Shown here piece after piece: positions 1-7,073 of a DNA stretch of 64,000 bases; positions within the stretch are counted from its first letter, which is position 1, and each line of letters starts with the position of its first letter. The notes below the pieces were generated by a model, which had not been told where the DNA came from, ran no database searches, and was given only the letters and a program-made list of their open reading frames with translations. A program made the position numbers and the translations under genes. Source of the DNA: Prostheceraeus crozeri (lineage: Eukaryota; Platyhelminthes; Polycladida; Euryleptidae); NCBI GenBank assembly GCA_907163375.1, contig CAJQUW010001810.1, positions 310,001 through 374,000 of the forward strand. The letters are read 5' to 3'.

Positions 1-1
1 A

Positions 2-133
2 ATTGAAATTTTTCAAGCAGCTACTGAAAAACCATACGGTTACTTATTCATTGACTTTACGCAAGAGTGTCCGGAAGAATTTAGATTTCGAAGTGATATT
101 TTGAAAACTCCCATGATTATCTACAAACTATGA
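2..133 (+). CDS. DNA-packaging ATPase, C-terminal end only
   Basis: The first 43 codons of the window are open and end at TGA 131-133, overlapping the next start codon as ATGA. The translated tail includes the stretch YGYLFIDFTQECPEEFRFRS and ends in MIIYKL. Position directly before the conserved Polinton protein, and the type of ending, match the end of an A32/FtsK-HerA-type packaging ATPase, which pumps DNA into capsids. Walker motifs lie upstream of the window, so the assignment rests on context and tail similarity. It is partial at the window edge, not broken. Confidence 0.55.
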   Translation: MEIFQAATEKPYGYLFIDFTQECPEEFRFRSDILKTPMIIYKL

Positions 134-822
134 GTTCTTATTCTCGCATGATTGTTATTCCTCAGGATGAATATGTACAATTGACTGCCATGCAGCAAGT
201 AAAGCAACCTCTTGCAAATCAAATGTATAGGAAAGAAATAGATTATCAGCAAAATGTTCACATCAAAGATCCACATCGTGCTGTATTATTACAATCGGAA
301 ACTGTTGAGCAATTGAAAAACTTGAAGAATAAGATGCGTGACTCTGTATCGACTGCTACACCTTTAGCATCTCGCGCACATGCCATATCTCTTTTCAACA
401 GTATTGAACCCCATCTCAATGTAAATGATAGAGGAGAAATCATTACAGATGAAAATAAAGTGATTGATGCTTCACGTTATGAAGACTTGATTCAGTATGC
501 GACACGTAGAAAGCGCCGTCAGGGCTATGTTCCACCTGGTTGGTCATACTTTCTTAAACTATTGAAAAAGCATAATGTGCCAAAATTTGCTTTAAATAAT
601 GAGACATTGAAAGAACTTGATTCAACAGTGGCTACTACTCCAATGCTTCAGGCGATGAAAATGCCAACAAATTGGTTTAAGACGTCACCTGCTACATCCC
701 CTCCCACACTCACTAAGCAAACAAGGGGAAGAACTCGACGTAGATCTGTATCGCCACTAAAACTGGTAAAAGGAAAACGTAAAACAGCTCCTCCCAGGAA
801 ATACATGTTCTCAGACTATTAA
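130..822 (+). CDS. Conserved Polinton protein of unknown function (ATPase-integrase interval)
   Basis: 230 residues, beginning inside the stop codon of the ATPase (ATGA overlap), so translation or expression may be linked. The N-terminal part is polar and helical. The middle (about residues 95-150) resembles the 'IDASRYEDLIQYATRRKR' and 'VPPGWSYFLKLLKKHN' type segments seen in a hypothetical protein that recurs in Polintons next to the ATPase or penton genes. The C-terminus (about 185-225) is rich in Arg, Lys, Ser and Thr, suggesting nucleic acid or capsid contact. Element B has a probable counterpart at 45,412-46,221. Function is not known; a virion-associated role is inferred only from its neighbours. 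Confidence 0.75.
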   Translation: MSSYSRMIVIPQDEYVQLTAMQQVKQPLANQMYRKEIDYQQNVHIKDPHRAVLLQSETVEQLKNLKNKMRDSVSTATPLASRAHAISLFNSIEPHLNVNDRGEIITDENKVIDASRYEDLIQYATRRKRRQGYVPPGWSYFLKLLKKHNVPKFALNNETLKELDSTVATTPMLQAMKMPTNWFKTSPATSPPTLTKQTRGRTRRRSVSPLKLVKGKRKTAPPRKYMFSDY

Positions 823-823
823 T

Positions 824-1039
824 ATGAAGCAGATGTGTTGCTTGCCATGTAATGAGCCGCCAGAGGTGAATGTCGTTGTCACTTGCACTTGCTGCGCCAG
901 CTCTCATAATGAAACCCCTAAGCAATGTGAACACGATCGCAAAACCGCTAAAGCTAAATGCTGCAGTTGTTGTAAATGTAGAAAGGGAAGAAAACAAAAA
1001 GATGAGAAGGAGGAAAAAGAGTCAGCCGTCATCGACTGA
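824..1039 (+). CDS. Small cysteine-rich protein overlapping the integrase
   Basis: 71 residues with 12 cysteines, starting one base after the previous stop codon. Cysteines are clustered (MCCLPC near the N-terminus, TCTCC, then KCCSCCKC around residues 45-52), followed by a Lys/Arg/Glu-rich tail. The CxxC-like spacing suggests metal binding, but no family is recognised. The last 38 bases overlap the most probable integrase start (1002) in another frame. The tight head-to-tail placement after the upstream gene favours a real gene. Alternatively it is a chance ORF across an integrase leader, because the integrase frame is also open from 870. Confidence 0.4.
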   Translation: MKQMCCLPCNEPPEVNVVVTCTCCASSHNETPKQCEHDRKTAKAKCCSCCKCRKGRKQKDEKEEKESAVID

Positions 1040-2090
1040 ACGTTTGAAGTCAATCTACTATGATGTAAAACATCCGGCAGGATTTGCATCTATCAAGAAA
1101 TTATCAAAAGCGAGTGGTCTTCCACAATCACAAGTGAAACGATGGTTAAAGGGTCAGGCTACCTATACACTCCACAAACAAGCGAAAAAGAAGTACCGCA
1201 CCCGCCATTATATTGTTCATGACATCGATGAACAGTGGCAAGCAGATTTGTGCGATGTTGCCTCCATTTCAAAACATAACTCGGGCAATAATTTTATTTT
1301 AACCGTCATTGATATTTTCTCGCGTTATGCGTGGGCTCAACCTTTAAAAACTAAAGAAGGGAAAGGAGTAGCAAAAGCATTCCAAACAATTTTTCGAGAA
1401 GGTCGCATTCCAAAAAGAATTCAGAGTGATCAAGGAAAAGAGTTTGAAAATCAGCATGTGACAAGATTATTTGAGAGGCATAACATTGAGTTGTTTAGTG
1501 TAAAGAGCGCTTATAAAGCTGCACTCGTTGAACGTTTTAATCGCACATTAAAAAATCGTTTGTGGCGACATTTTACTGCCAACTTGACACAAAATTGGAC
1601 AAAGGTTCTACAAGATACACTCCATGCCTACAATCACTCTATCCATCGTTCTATTGGACTCAGACCAGTAGATGTAAATGCTGACAATGTAGATAAAGTG
1701 CGCGAATCATTCCAACGTAAACGCACTCATGTGAAAAGTGATGTGAAAATTGGCGATAAAGTTCGTATCTCAAAAGTGAAAAGTGTTTTTGCTAAAGGGT
1801 ACCTCCCGAATTGGACAGAGGAGGTATTTACAGTATCAAGGATTAATCAAAAAGACTCTCCGACCACCTACAAGTTGAAAGATTACGATAATGAAGAAAT
1901 TGAGGGTAGCTTTTACCGCGATGAGATTGAGGTAGTCACTGAAAGTGAAACATATTTGGTAGAGAAAATCATTCGATGTAAAAAACGGCAAGGTGAAGAA
2001 TGGTGTCTTGTTAAATGGACTGGTTATCCTTCAAGTATGAACTCTTGGATGCGTCGTGCCGACATCTTTCATCTAAGTGATCGACAGTGA
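1002..2090 (+). CDS. Retroviral-type integrase with C-terminal chromodomain
   Basis: Inserts the element into host DNA. From the ATG at 1002 it is 362 residues; the frame is open from an ATG at 870, but the 1002 start gives the usual basic leader followed by the 'YYDVKHPAGFAS' segment typical of Polinton integrases. Catalytic core: D82 (WQADLCD), D143 (QSDQGKEFE) and E177 (LVERFNRTLK), with 33 residues between the second Asp and Glu. An SH3-like region follows (about 245-310), then a chromodomain at about 317-355 with VEKIIRCK, WCLVKWTGYP and SWM, which normally guides integration to methylated histone tails. No damage seen. It overlaps the Cys-rich ORF by 38 bases. Confidence 0.95.
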   Translation: MRRRKKSQPSSTERLKSIYYDVKHPAGFASIKKLSKASGLPQSQVKRWLKGQATYTLHKQAKKKYRTRHYIVHDIDEQWQADLCDVASISKHNSGNNFILTVIDIFSRYAWAQPLKTKEGKGVAKAFQTIFREGRIPKRIQSDQGKEFENQHVTRLFERHNIELFSVKSAYKAALVERFNRTLKNRLWRHFTANLTQNWTKVLQDTLHAYNHSIHRSIGLRPVDVNADNVDKVRESFQRKRTHVKSDVKIGDKVRISKVKSVFAKGYLPNWTEEVFTVSRINQKDSPTTYKLKDYDNEEIEGSFYRDEIEVVTESETYLVEKIIRCKKRQGEEWCLVKWTGYPSSMNSWMRRADIFHLSDRQ

Positions 2091-2094
2091 TTCA

Positions 2095-2101
2095 TGCAAA
2101 G
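2095..2101 (+). promoter_or_regulatory. ATGCAAA octamer-like motif upstream of core protein gene
   Basis: ATGCAAAGTTG lies about 37 bases before the core-protein start. The same 11 bases recur at 5608-5618 before the structural gene at 5637, and ATGCAAAC occurs at 7034 before the gene at 7074. ATGCAAA is the core of the POU/Oct site. Regulatory use is inferred from repetition only. Confidence 0.3.
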
Positions 2102-2131
2102 TTGTAACTAACAATGTTTAGGGTTTGAGCT

Positions 2132-2587
2132 ATGAATCCAACTGCCTCATTTTATTCACGACCCTCCTACGTAAGTGGTGGAGGACAAATTTACATCGGT
2201 GCTCGCCGCCAACGTGGAGGTAGCATACTTGGTGCACTGAAATCTGTTGTAGCACCTCTCATATCCAATGTCGGTAGATCTTTAAAACGAAATGTTTTAA
2301 GTAATGCCGTTGGCTTTGCTGGTGATGTTGCTAGTGATCTTTCCAGAGGTAGAAGTTTTAAGAGCAGTTTGTTGAATCGTGGGAAGGAACGCGGTTTAAA
2401 AACATTGAAGCAGACCATTGCTGGTGTTACTCAAGGAAAGAAATCACCTAAACGAATGAGAAAAGGAAGGAGGAAACATCGCGGAGCTGGTAAGGTGCGA
2501 TCTTCAGTCAAAAGGCATTCACGCAAACGTCGCAGAGGCTCTAATCATTCATCAGGCGCTAAACGACGACGCTGCTATAACTTCTAA
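2132..2587 (+). CDS. Basic core / minor capsid protein (adenovirus core-like)
   Basis: 151 residues, extremely basic toward the C-terminus (RMRKGRRKHR, KRHSRKRRRG, KRRRCYNF). The N-terminus has the glycine-rich GGGQIY and RRQRGGSILGALKSVVAPL, followed by a helical part with NAVGFAGDVASDL and FKSSLLNRGKERG. This combination of a Gly-rich amphipathic start, a 'VAxD...G.....L..RG' module and an Arg/Lys tail is typical of a Polinton virion protein placed just before the major capsid gene, comparable in role to adenovirus VII/X-type DNA-condensing proteins. It ends two bases before the capsid start. A DNA-binding virion role is inferred from composition and position. Confidence 0.7.
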   Translation: MNPTASFYSRPSYVSGGGQIYIGARRQRGGSILGALKSVVAPLISNVGRSLKRNVLSNAVGFAGDVASDLSRGRSFKSSLLNRGKERGLKTLKQTIAGVTQGKKSPKRMRKGRRKHRGAGKVRSSVKRHSRKRRRGSNHSSGAKRRRCYNF

Positions 2588-2589
2588 TC

Positions 2590-3867
2590 ATGGAGTGTAA
2601 AACTTCCGGTTTTTGTTTGTTCGATCAACAAGCCATACAGACAGATATTCTTAGTTCAAGTATTGTAGATTATCATCCTCGAACAGCTGAGAATGCTGGC
2701 CCCATTGAATTTGTTATTCCTGGTGGTAGTGATGACTACATAGATTTGAGTTATGCGATGCTTGATTTGAGGTTTAGAATTCAGCAAGCAGATGGAACTG
2801 CTATTGACGATGCACATAAAGTTGGACTGAACAATTTACCATTGACTACATTACTTCGCGATGTTTCTCTAACGATTGGAGAGCAGCAGGTGGAAGGTGG
2901 TCAAAGCGATTATCCCTATAAATCATATTTCAATCATGTATCACAGTTTCATCCAGCAGCACAAAAAAGTCATATGGAAGCCATGGGATGGTACAGAGAT
3001 GAAGCAGGAAAATTTGATGTTGAAACAAACAGTGGCTTTGTAAAGCGATCTGCTATGATTAAAGATAGTAGAGTATGTCAGCTATATGGTCCGCTGAATT
3101 TAGACTTCTTTAGACAGTCAAAGTTTTTACTCTGTAATACCAGCATGCGACTCAAGCTGACATTGAATAAGCCTGAATTTGCGCTGAATGCATTTGCTAA
3201 AGTTGACAATTTTAGAATTCATGTGGAAGATATTGCACTTTACATTCGTCGAGTAGTACCGAATCCAAGTGTCATTAGAGGGCATGCTGAAGGTCTTAAC
3301 CGCCAAAATGCCATTTACCCCGTTCAGCATACAAAGCTTCTCACCTTTACAATTCCGAAAGATCAAAAGAGTTTCATGAAAGATGGCCTCTTTCCATCGG
3401 AAGCACCGAAGCTCCTCATGGTGGCAATGGTTGAAAATGATGCATTTAATGGTAATATAAAGAAGAATCCTTTCAATTTTAAACACAATCAGTTAAGTGA
3501 AATTGCTTTACGTGTTAATGGTGTGAGTCATCCTGGTCCACCCTACAAACCAGATTTTGCTTCGGATCAATTTATGCGCAGTTATGTTGATTTTATGGAT
3601 GTCTTTGGCTTTTACAATACGGATGATACCAACGGACTGACTATGAAAGAGTTTAAGAGTGGATATACTATTTATGCATTTGATTTGACTGCTGACAGCG
3701 ATATTAGTGCACCCTATCGTCAAGCGAACGTGCCTCATAATATTCGTTTGGATTTGACGTTCAAAAGAACACTACCTGAGACGATCAATGTATTAATTTA
3801 TGCAGTCTTCGATTCAAATATTGAAATTACAAAGTATCGTGACGTGATTCTTCAGTATAATCGTTAA
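2590..3867 (+). CDS. Major capsid protein (double-jelly-roll type, F54H12.2-like family)
   Basis: 425 residues, intact. The N-terminal third has the family hallmark 'GPIEFVIPGGSDDYIDLSY' followed by LTTLLRDVSLTIGEQQVEGG and YPYKSYFNHV. Further on come SAMIKDSRVC, FFRQSKFLL and a C-terminal half rich in beta-strand pattern. This matches the invertebrate-genome protein family derived from Maverick capsids (often annotated F54H12.2-like), the hexon-like shell protein of Polintons. It follows the core protein by two bases, and its stop codon overlaps the protease start (TAATG), a compact virion-assembly cluster. The assignment as major rather than minor capsid rests on remembered family knowledge. 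Confidence 0.8.
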   Translation: MECKTSGFCLFDQQAIQTDILSSSIVDYHPRTAENAGPIEFVIPGGSDDYIDLSYAMLDLRFRIQQADGTAIDDAHKVGLNNLPLTTLLRDVSLTIGEQQVEGGQSDYPYKSYFNHVSQFHPAAQKSHMEAMGWYRDEAGKFDVETNSGFVKRSAMIKDSRVCQLYGPLNLDFFRQSKFLLCNTSMRLKLTLNKPEFALNAFAKVDNFRIHVEDIALYIRRVVPNPSVIRGHAEGLNRQNAIYPVQHTKLLTFTIPKDQKSFMKDGLFPSEAPKLLMVAMVENDAFNGNIKKNPFNFKHNQLSEIALRVNGVSHPGPPYKPDFASDQFMRSYVDFMDVFGFYNTDDTNGLTMKEFKSGYTIYAFDLTADSDISAPYRQANVPHNIRLDLTFKRTLPETINVLIYAVFDSNIEITKYRDVILQYNR

Positions 3868-4328
3868 TGAGTTGGTTGACTGCTGACGATATTAAGACTA
3901 AAGTGCAGCGTAATGCAGACGAAGCGACGTTGAAAGCTTTCGATAATGTCTATTCACTCGATACCTTACCACCTGCAGTAAATCACTATCCCATCTTTAT
4001 TGTGCTAAACACTCATTCACAGAATTTAGGCGGTGAGCATTGGAAAGCGATCTTTATTGGAGAAGACCGACGTGGTGAACTATTTGACTCTCTTGCTCAA
4101 CCTCCAAATATACCAACACAGCAGTGGTTGAGAAAACATACGCGTCAATATCAGCGAAATGAACGCATACTACAACATCCACTTTCATCAACGTGTGGTG
4201 CTTTTGTACTGTACTTCATCTTAAAACGTTTACATGTATCTCGATTTGCATCTGTTATTCAAAACTTTTCATGTAATCCATCCTCTAATGAAAAAATGAT
4301 TTGTAAGTTCTATCATGATTTGAAATAA
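3867..4328 (+). CDS. Adenain-like (Ulp1-fold) cysteine protease
   Basis: 153 residues; processes capsid precursors during virion maturation. Catalytic residues are visible and complete: H58 in GGEHWKAI, D74 in ELFDSL, Q103 in RILQHP and C110 in SSTCGAF. The Gln-Cys spacing of seven matches adenovirus protease. The length is short, close to the minimal fold. The start overlaps the capsid stop by one base. A poly(A) signal AATAAA (4324-4329) overlaps the stop codon. Compare the element B copy, where the His position reads Asn. Confidence 0.92.
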   Translation: MSWLTADDIKTKVQRNADEATLKAFDNVYSLDTLPPAVNHYPIFIVLNTHSQNLGGEHWKAIFIGEDRRGELFDSLAQPPNIPTQQWLRKHTRQYQRNERILQHPLSSTCGAFVLYFILKRLHVSRFASVIQNFSCNPSSNEKMICKFYHDLK

Positions 4329-4358
4329 AAACATCATGTTGGAAAAATTGTTTTTTAT
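4324..4358. terminator. Convergent poly(A) signals between protease and TBP-like gene
   Basis: AATAAA on the + strand (4324-4329) overlaps the protease stop codon. AATAAA on the - strand (TTTATT at 4353-4358) overlaps the end of the TBP-like gene. Both convergent genes therefore end within about 35 bases. Confidence 0.6.
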
Positions 4359-4900
4359 TTTACAATCCGCTGGGTACGTACATACTCAATGAGATAGTCT
4401 AGGATCATATTTGCTTGTTCATGAGATTTTAGTCCAGTAATGATCACTTTACTATTATGAAAGATTGCCACATGCACAGGCAACCAACAACTAATGAGAG
4501 CTGCAGGAAAAAGTTCGGGTTCATAACACAAACTGTAACTGCTGGTACGAATCTTCAAAAATGATAGACTGTCACTCAATTGAGTAGAGATCACCATATT
4601 GTCCACAGTCAGATTCGACATCACACACCTCTCCCTCTTCCATATCCGACGTAGTAGTCTCTGTAGCTCTAAGCGCATTGACTGCGCCGATGAATGAGAA
4701 AGGGCGCCGAGAATCTGTACAGTCCCATTTGGGAAGAGTTGAAGATTCCGTGAATTGTTCATCTTCACCACTAACATTTGAGGACGGCCCGGGTAATACT
4801 TGCTGTTTGGAAGCTGTTGGCGTAATGTTGTGAGATCGATTTTGGTGTAGAGTCTGAAGCGACGGAGAATGTTGACGATGGTGTAGCGATGGCGCTTCAT
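4355..4900 (-). CDS. TATA-binding-protein-like transcription factor encoded by the element
   Basis: From the Met at 4900 it is 181 residues, the size of the TBP core domain (about 180), and shows its two-fold repeat. Repeat 1 (about 6-88) has YTIVNILRRF, KYYPGRPQMLVVKM and LFPNGTVQILGA. Repeat 2 (about 95-175) has LTVDNMVISTQL, CYEPELFPAALI (126-137) and FHNSKVIITGLKS (147-159). The pairs 'F.NGTVQILGA'/'FHNSKVIITG' and the YEPELFP segment are diagnostic of TBP, which binds the TATA box to start RNA polymerase II transcription. The frame is open further upstream, but that extension covers the coding part of the neighbouring gene. A TATAAAAG lies at 4936-4943 (minus), about 36 bases upstream. 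Several expected TBP phenylalanines and basic DNA-contact positions are altered, so DNA preference may differ. Confidence 0.9.
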   Translation of the reverse strand: MKRHRYTIVNILRRFRLYTKIDLTTLRQQLPNSKYYPGRPQMLVVKMNNSRNLQLFPNGTVQILGALSHSSAQSMRLELQRLLRRIWKRERCVMSNLTVDNMVISTQLSDSLSFLKIRTSSYSLCYEPELFPAALISCWLPVHVAIFHNSKVIITGLKSHEQANMILDYLIEYVRTQRIVK

Positions 4901-5222
4901 GATGAAAGAATGAGTAAATTGAGCGATGTACCTTCCTTTTATACTTTTCCCAACTACCTTGATGAAATGTGAAGTTAGTATGAAGTTGGGAATGATAGAG
5001 TTGAATTCGCCGATTGTTGACGCGCAGCCAGATGCGATTTCCAATACGTGAATGTCTTTTCATATAGAAGTATTTCAAGTCCTTCATGATATGATGTAGA
5101 GATTGAAAATGACGATAAGATAAAACAAACTCTCTTCTCACATTTCCAGTTGAATCTTTGAAATAGACGTTTCGATCATGATCCGTTTCAATACGTTGTA
5201 GGGAATCTAATTTCCAACTCAT
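4572..5222 (-). CDS. Putative PC4-like protein 1 with tail overlapping the TBP-like gene
   Basis: 216 residues. Residues about 1-107 are clearly paralogous to the next gene: W-LDSLQ-I, NVYFKDSTGN, LSYRHFQSLHHIMKDL, IGNRIWLRVN, and SWEKYKRKVHRSIYSFF. The pattern 'strand - G - I/V.L....F..L..IM.DL' resembles the PC4/p15 transcription coactivator fold (single-stranded DNA-binding beta-strands plus helix), possibly twice per protein. This is my inference, not a firm match. The rest (about 108-216) is low-complexity, Ser/Thr-rich and acidic at the end (MEEGEVCDVESDC). It is encoded entirely inside the TBP-like gene in a different frame. The paralogue stops where the shared domain ends, so the tail may be a recent overprinted extension or may not be used. 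Confidence 0.6.
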   Translation of the reverse strand: MSWKLDSLQRIETDHDRNVYFKDSTGNVRREFVLSYRHFQSLHHIMKDLKYFYMKRHSRIGNRIWLRVNNRRIQLYHSQLHTNFTFHQGSWEKYKRKVHRSIYSFFHHEAPSLHHRQHSPSLQTLHQNRSHNITPTASKQQVLPGPSSNVSGEDEQFTESSTLPKWDCTDSRRPFSFIGAVNALRATETTTSDMEEGEVCDVESDCGQYGDLYSIE

Positions 5223-5244
5223 GGTGCGTGGTAATCATATCTGA

Positions 5245-5598
5245 TTAAGATTTGCATAGTAGGGCGATGAACTCACGACGAATAAATGTCATGATGGAGC
5301 GATGTATGTATCTTCTATACTTCTCCCAATTGTATTTGCGAAATGAGAAACAGTTTGCGGAATGAGAATGGTAGATTTGAATTTCATTTCTGTAATGTTG
5401 AAGCCAAACTTGATCACCCAAGGAGATGAATCTTAATGTTTCAAAATATTCCAAATCCCTCATGATATCATTGAGGTTGACAAATTGTCGCCATGTTAAT
5501 GTAATTCCTCTTGATGTATGACCATGAGAATTTTTGAAATGTACGTTTCCATCACGATCAACTCTGATATATTGTAGAGAGTCCAAAATCCAAGTCTT
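5245..5598 (-). CDS. Putative PC4-like protein 2 (paralogue)
   Basis: 117 residues from the Met at 5598, chosen because it aligns with the start of the paralogue (M-x-W-x-LDSLQ); the frame is open to 5613. Shared positions include NVHFKNSHGH, ITLTWRQFVNLNDIMRDLEYF, SLGDQVWLQHY, and YNWEKYRRYIHRSIMTF. The protein ends just after the shared domain. It is a tandem duplicate of the neighbour 22 bases away and is divergent to the structural gene at 5637 with only about 38 bases between. A role in transcription or single-stranded DNA binding is inferred from the PC4-like pattern and from lying next to the TBP-like gene. An unrelated virion function is the alternative. Confidence 0.65.
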   Translation of the reverse strand, partial: KTWILDSLQYIRVDRDGNVHFKNSHGHTSRGITLTWRQFVNLNDIMRDLEYFETLRFISLGDQVWLQHYRNEIQIYHSHSANCFSFRKYNWEKYRRYIHRSIMTFIRREFIALLCKS

Positions 5599-5636
5599 CA
5601 TGATGTTATGCAAAGTTGCAGATTAGCAATATAAAA

Positions 5637-7034
5637 ATGTCGTTTTATCATATTTTGCTTAGCAATGCGGCTACAAAGAGATTTACTAGCAATCGAGCCG
5701 CACTCTTTTCTACTCCCATTGATCATGCACAACAGCTAAATGGGAATTGGGAAGTGGGTGTCACTCAACTTGTTTATAGCAACTGTGTCTATACTTTTGA
5801 TCATGAGGTGATGACTATTAATATGAGACGTACAGCTGCTTACCAATGTGAAAAGGGGTGCCGAATATACATTCCACAGTGGCCAAAGAAAGATCTCTTA
5901 TCATGTAAAAAGTTTATATATGATTTCTTGAATAAAGCGTGTAAACATATTGCCCAATTTACTCCGCACAATGATGATTATAATTATGTACATCATGTAG
6001 TTGAGAAAGATTGGATTGTTGGTTTAAGTCCAAGTTTAAGAAATGATTTAGGCTACCTCGCTAGCGCCTTAACAAGCTATGATAATTTTAACGTTAATTA
6101 CCACATAAGTGGTCATAAACAGTTAATATATCGAGAGGAAGCTTATTATGTAGATCTTATTCCAAGAAATGAGAAGACGTTGGTGAAGAAGATTGTGATT
6201 AAGCCAAGAAAGACAAACATGACTCCTGAAACATTATTGAAGAAATTTAATTATCTCCTTCGAGTTGATGACAAACAAGTGGCAACATTGACTTATATTA
6301 AATCATCTAATCATATTGCAATAAGCAAATTAAATGATGATGATCTAGTATTAGTTTGTTCAAAAGATTTTCATCAGTTCTTACGACATCGTTCTGCAGC
6401 TGTTCATGGAAAATCTGATATGCAACATTTACCATGTGAAAGGTCAAATCAATTTGATACAGAATGGGCCGTATCTTTATACAGAAAGTGTGTAGAGCCT
6501 TTTGGTGGTTTCTTACATGAAACAAGAGTGTTGATGCCTCGCATTATTACTTCGGTTAAATTGGTTGTAGATTATTTAAATGAAGTGATTAATGAGCAAC
6601 ATATTTCATTTTCTGAAAAAGAAGGTACTTTGTCTCTCACTATAAATGGAAAAGGTATTGAACTAATTATGGATAAAACTCTAATGGACATTTTGGGTTT
6701 TGACCAAAATATCTTTAAAAGTGGTACTGTAACCAAAGCTAGCGCAGACATGTCGCTATCGCGTCGTATTAACTATTTTCAGATATATTCCAATATTGGT
6801 GAAGATGTACGTGTGGGAGATGTTGAAGCTCCATTGCTAGCAATGATACCATACCAGCCAAAAAGCTGCAGTATTTTATCTGAGCATACTTTCAAGAAAG
6901 TGCATTATACAAAGCTGAAATCAAACTACATCCCACAAATTGATATTGCCATTTATGATGATGCTGGTGCGTTGATTCCTTTTCATAAAGATGCTGTGAC
7001 AAGTATTACACTCCATTTCCGAATGAAGAGTTAA
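5637..7034 (+). CDS. Polinton structural protein (penton/fibre-type family), copy 1
   Basis: 465 residues from the Met at 5637 (frame open from 5616). The N-terminus has the family module 'SFYHILLSNAATKRF' then LNGNWEVGVTQLVYSN, a conserved start in Polinton virion proteins where an externally exposed peptide is followed by 'G.WEVG'. The C-terminal half repeats a jelly-roll-like pattern: LTINGKGIELIM, DILGFDQNIFKSG, VGDVEAPLLAMIPYQPKSC, and the closing IDIAIYDDAGALIPF and LHFRM. This end matches the minor-capsid/penton-type family, to which the shorter element B protein at 46,339 also belongs. It is followed by a clear paralogue. The exact position in the virion (penton or spike) is inference. 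Confidence 0.75.
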   Translation: MSFYHILLSNAATKRFTSNRAALFSTPIDHAQQLNGNWEVGVTQLVYSNCVYTFDHEVMTINMRRTAAYQCEKGCRIYIPQWPKKDLLSCKKFIYDFLNKACKHIAQFTPHNDDYNYVHHVVEKDWIVGLSPSLRNDLGYLASALTSYDNFNVNYHISGHKQLIYREEAYYVDLIPRNEKTLVKKIVIKPRKTNMTPETLLKKFNYLLRVDDKQVATLTYIKSSNHIAISKLNDDDLVLVCSKDFHQFLRHRSAAVHGKSDMQHLPCERSNQFDTEWAVSLYRKCVEPFGGFLHETRVLMPRIITSVKLVVDYLNEVINEQHISFSEKEGTLSLTINGKGIELIMDKTLMDILGFDQNIFKSGTVTKASADMSLSRRINYFQIYSNIGEDVRVGDVEAPLLAMIPYQPKSCSILSEHTFKKVHYTKLKSNYIPQIDIAIYDDAGALIPFHKDAVTSITLHFRMKS

Positions 7035-7073
7035 TGCAAACGTATGCTAATATATTTTTCCAATGTGAATAAT

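Noticed and set aside
870..1001. Upstream in-frame start for the integrase
   Set aside because: The extra 44 residues are hydrophobic/low-complexity and overlap the Cys-rich ORF; family similarity begins after 1002.
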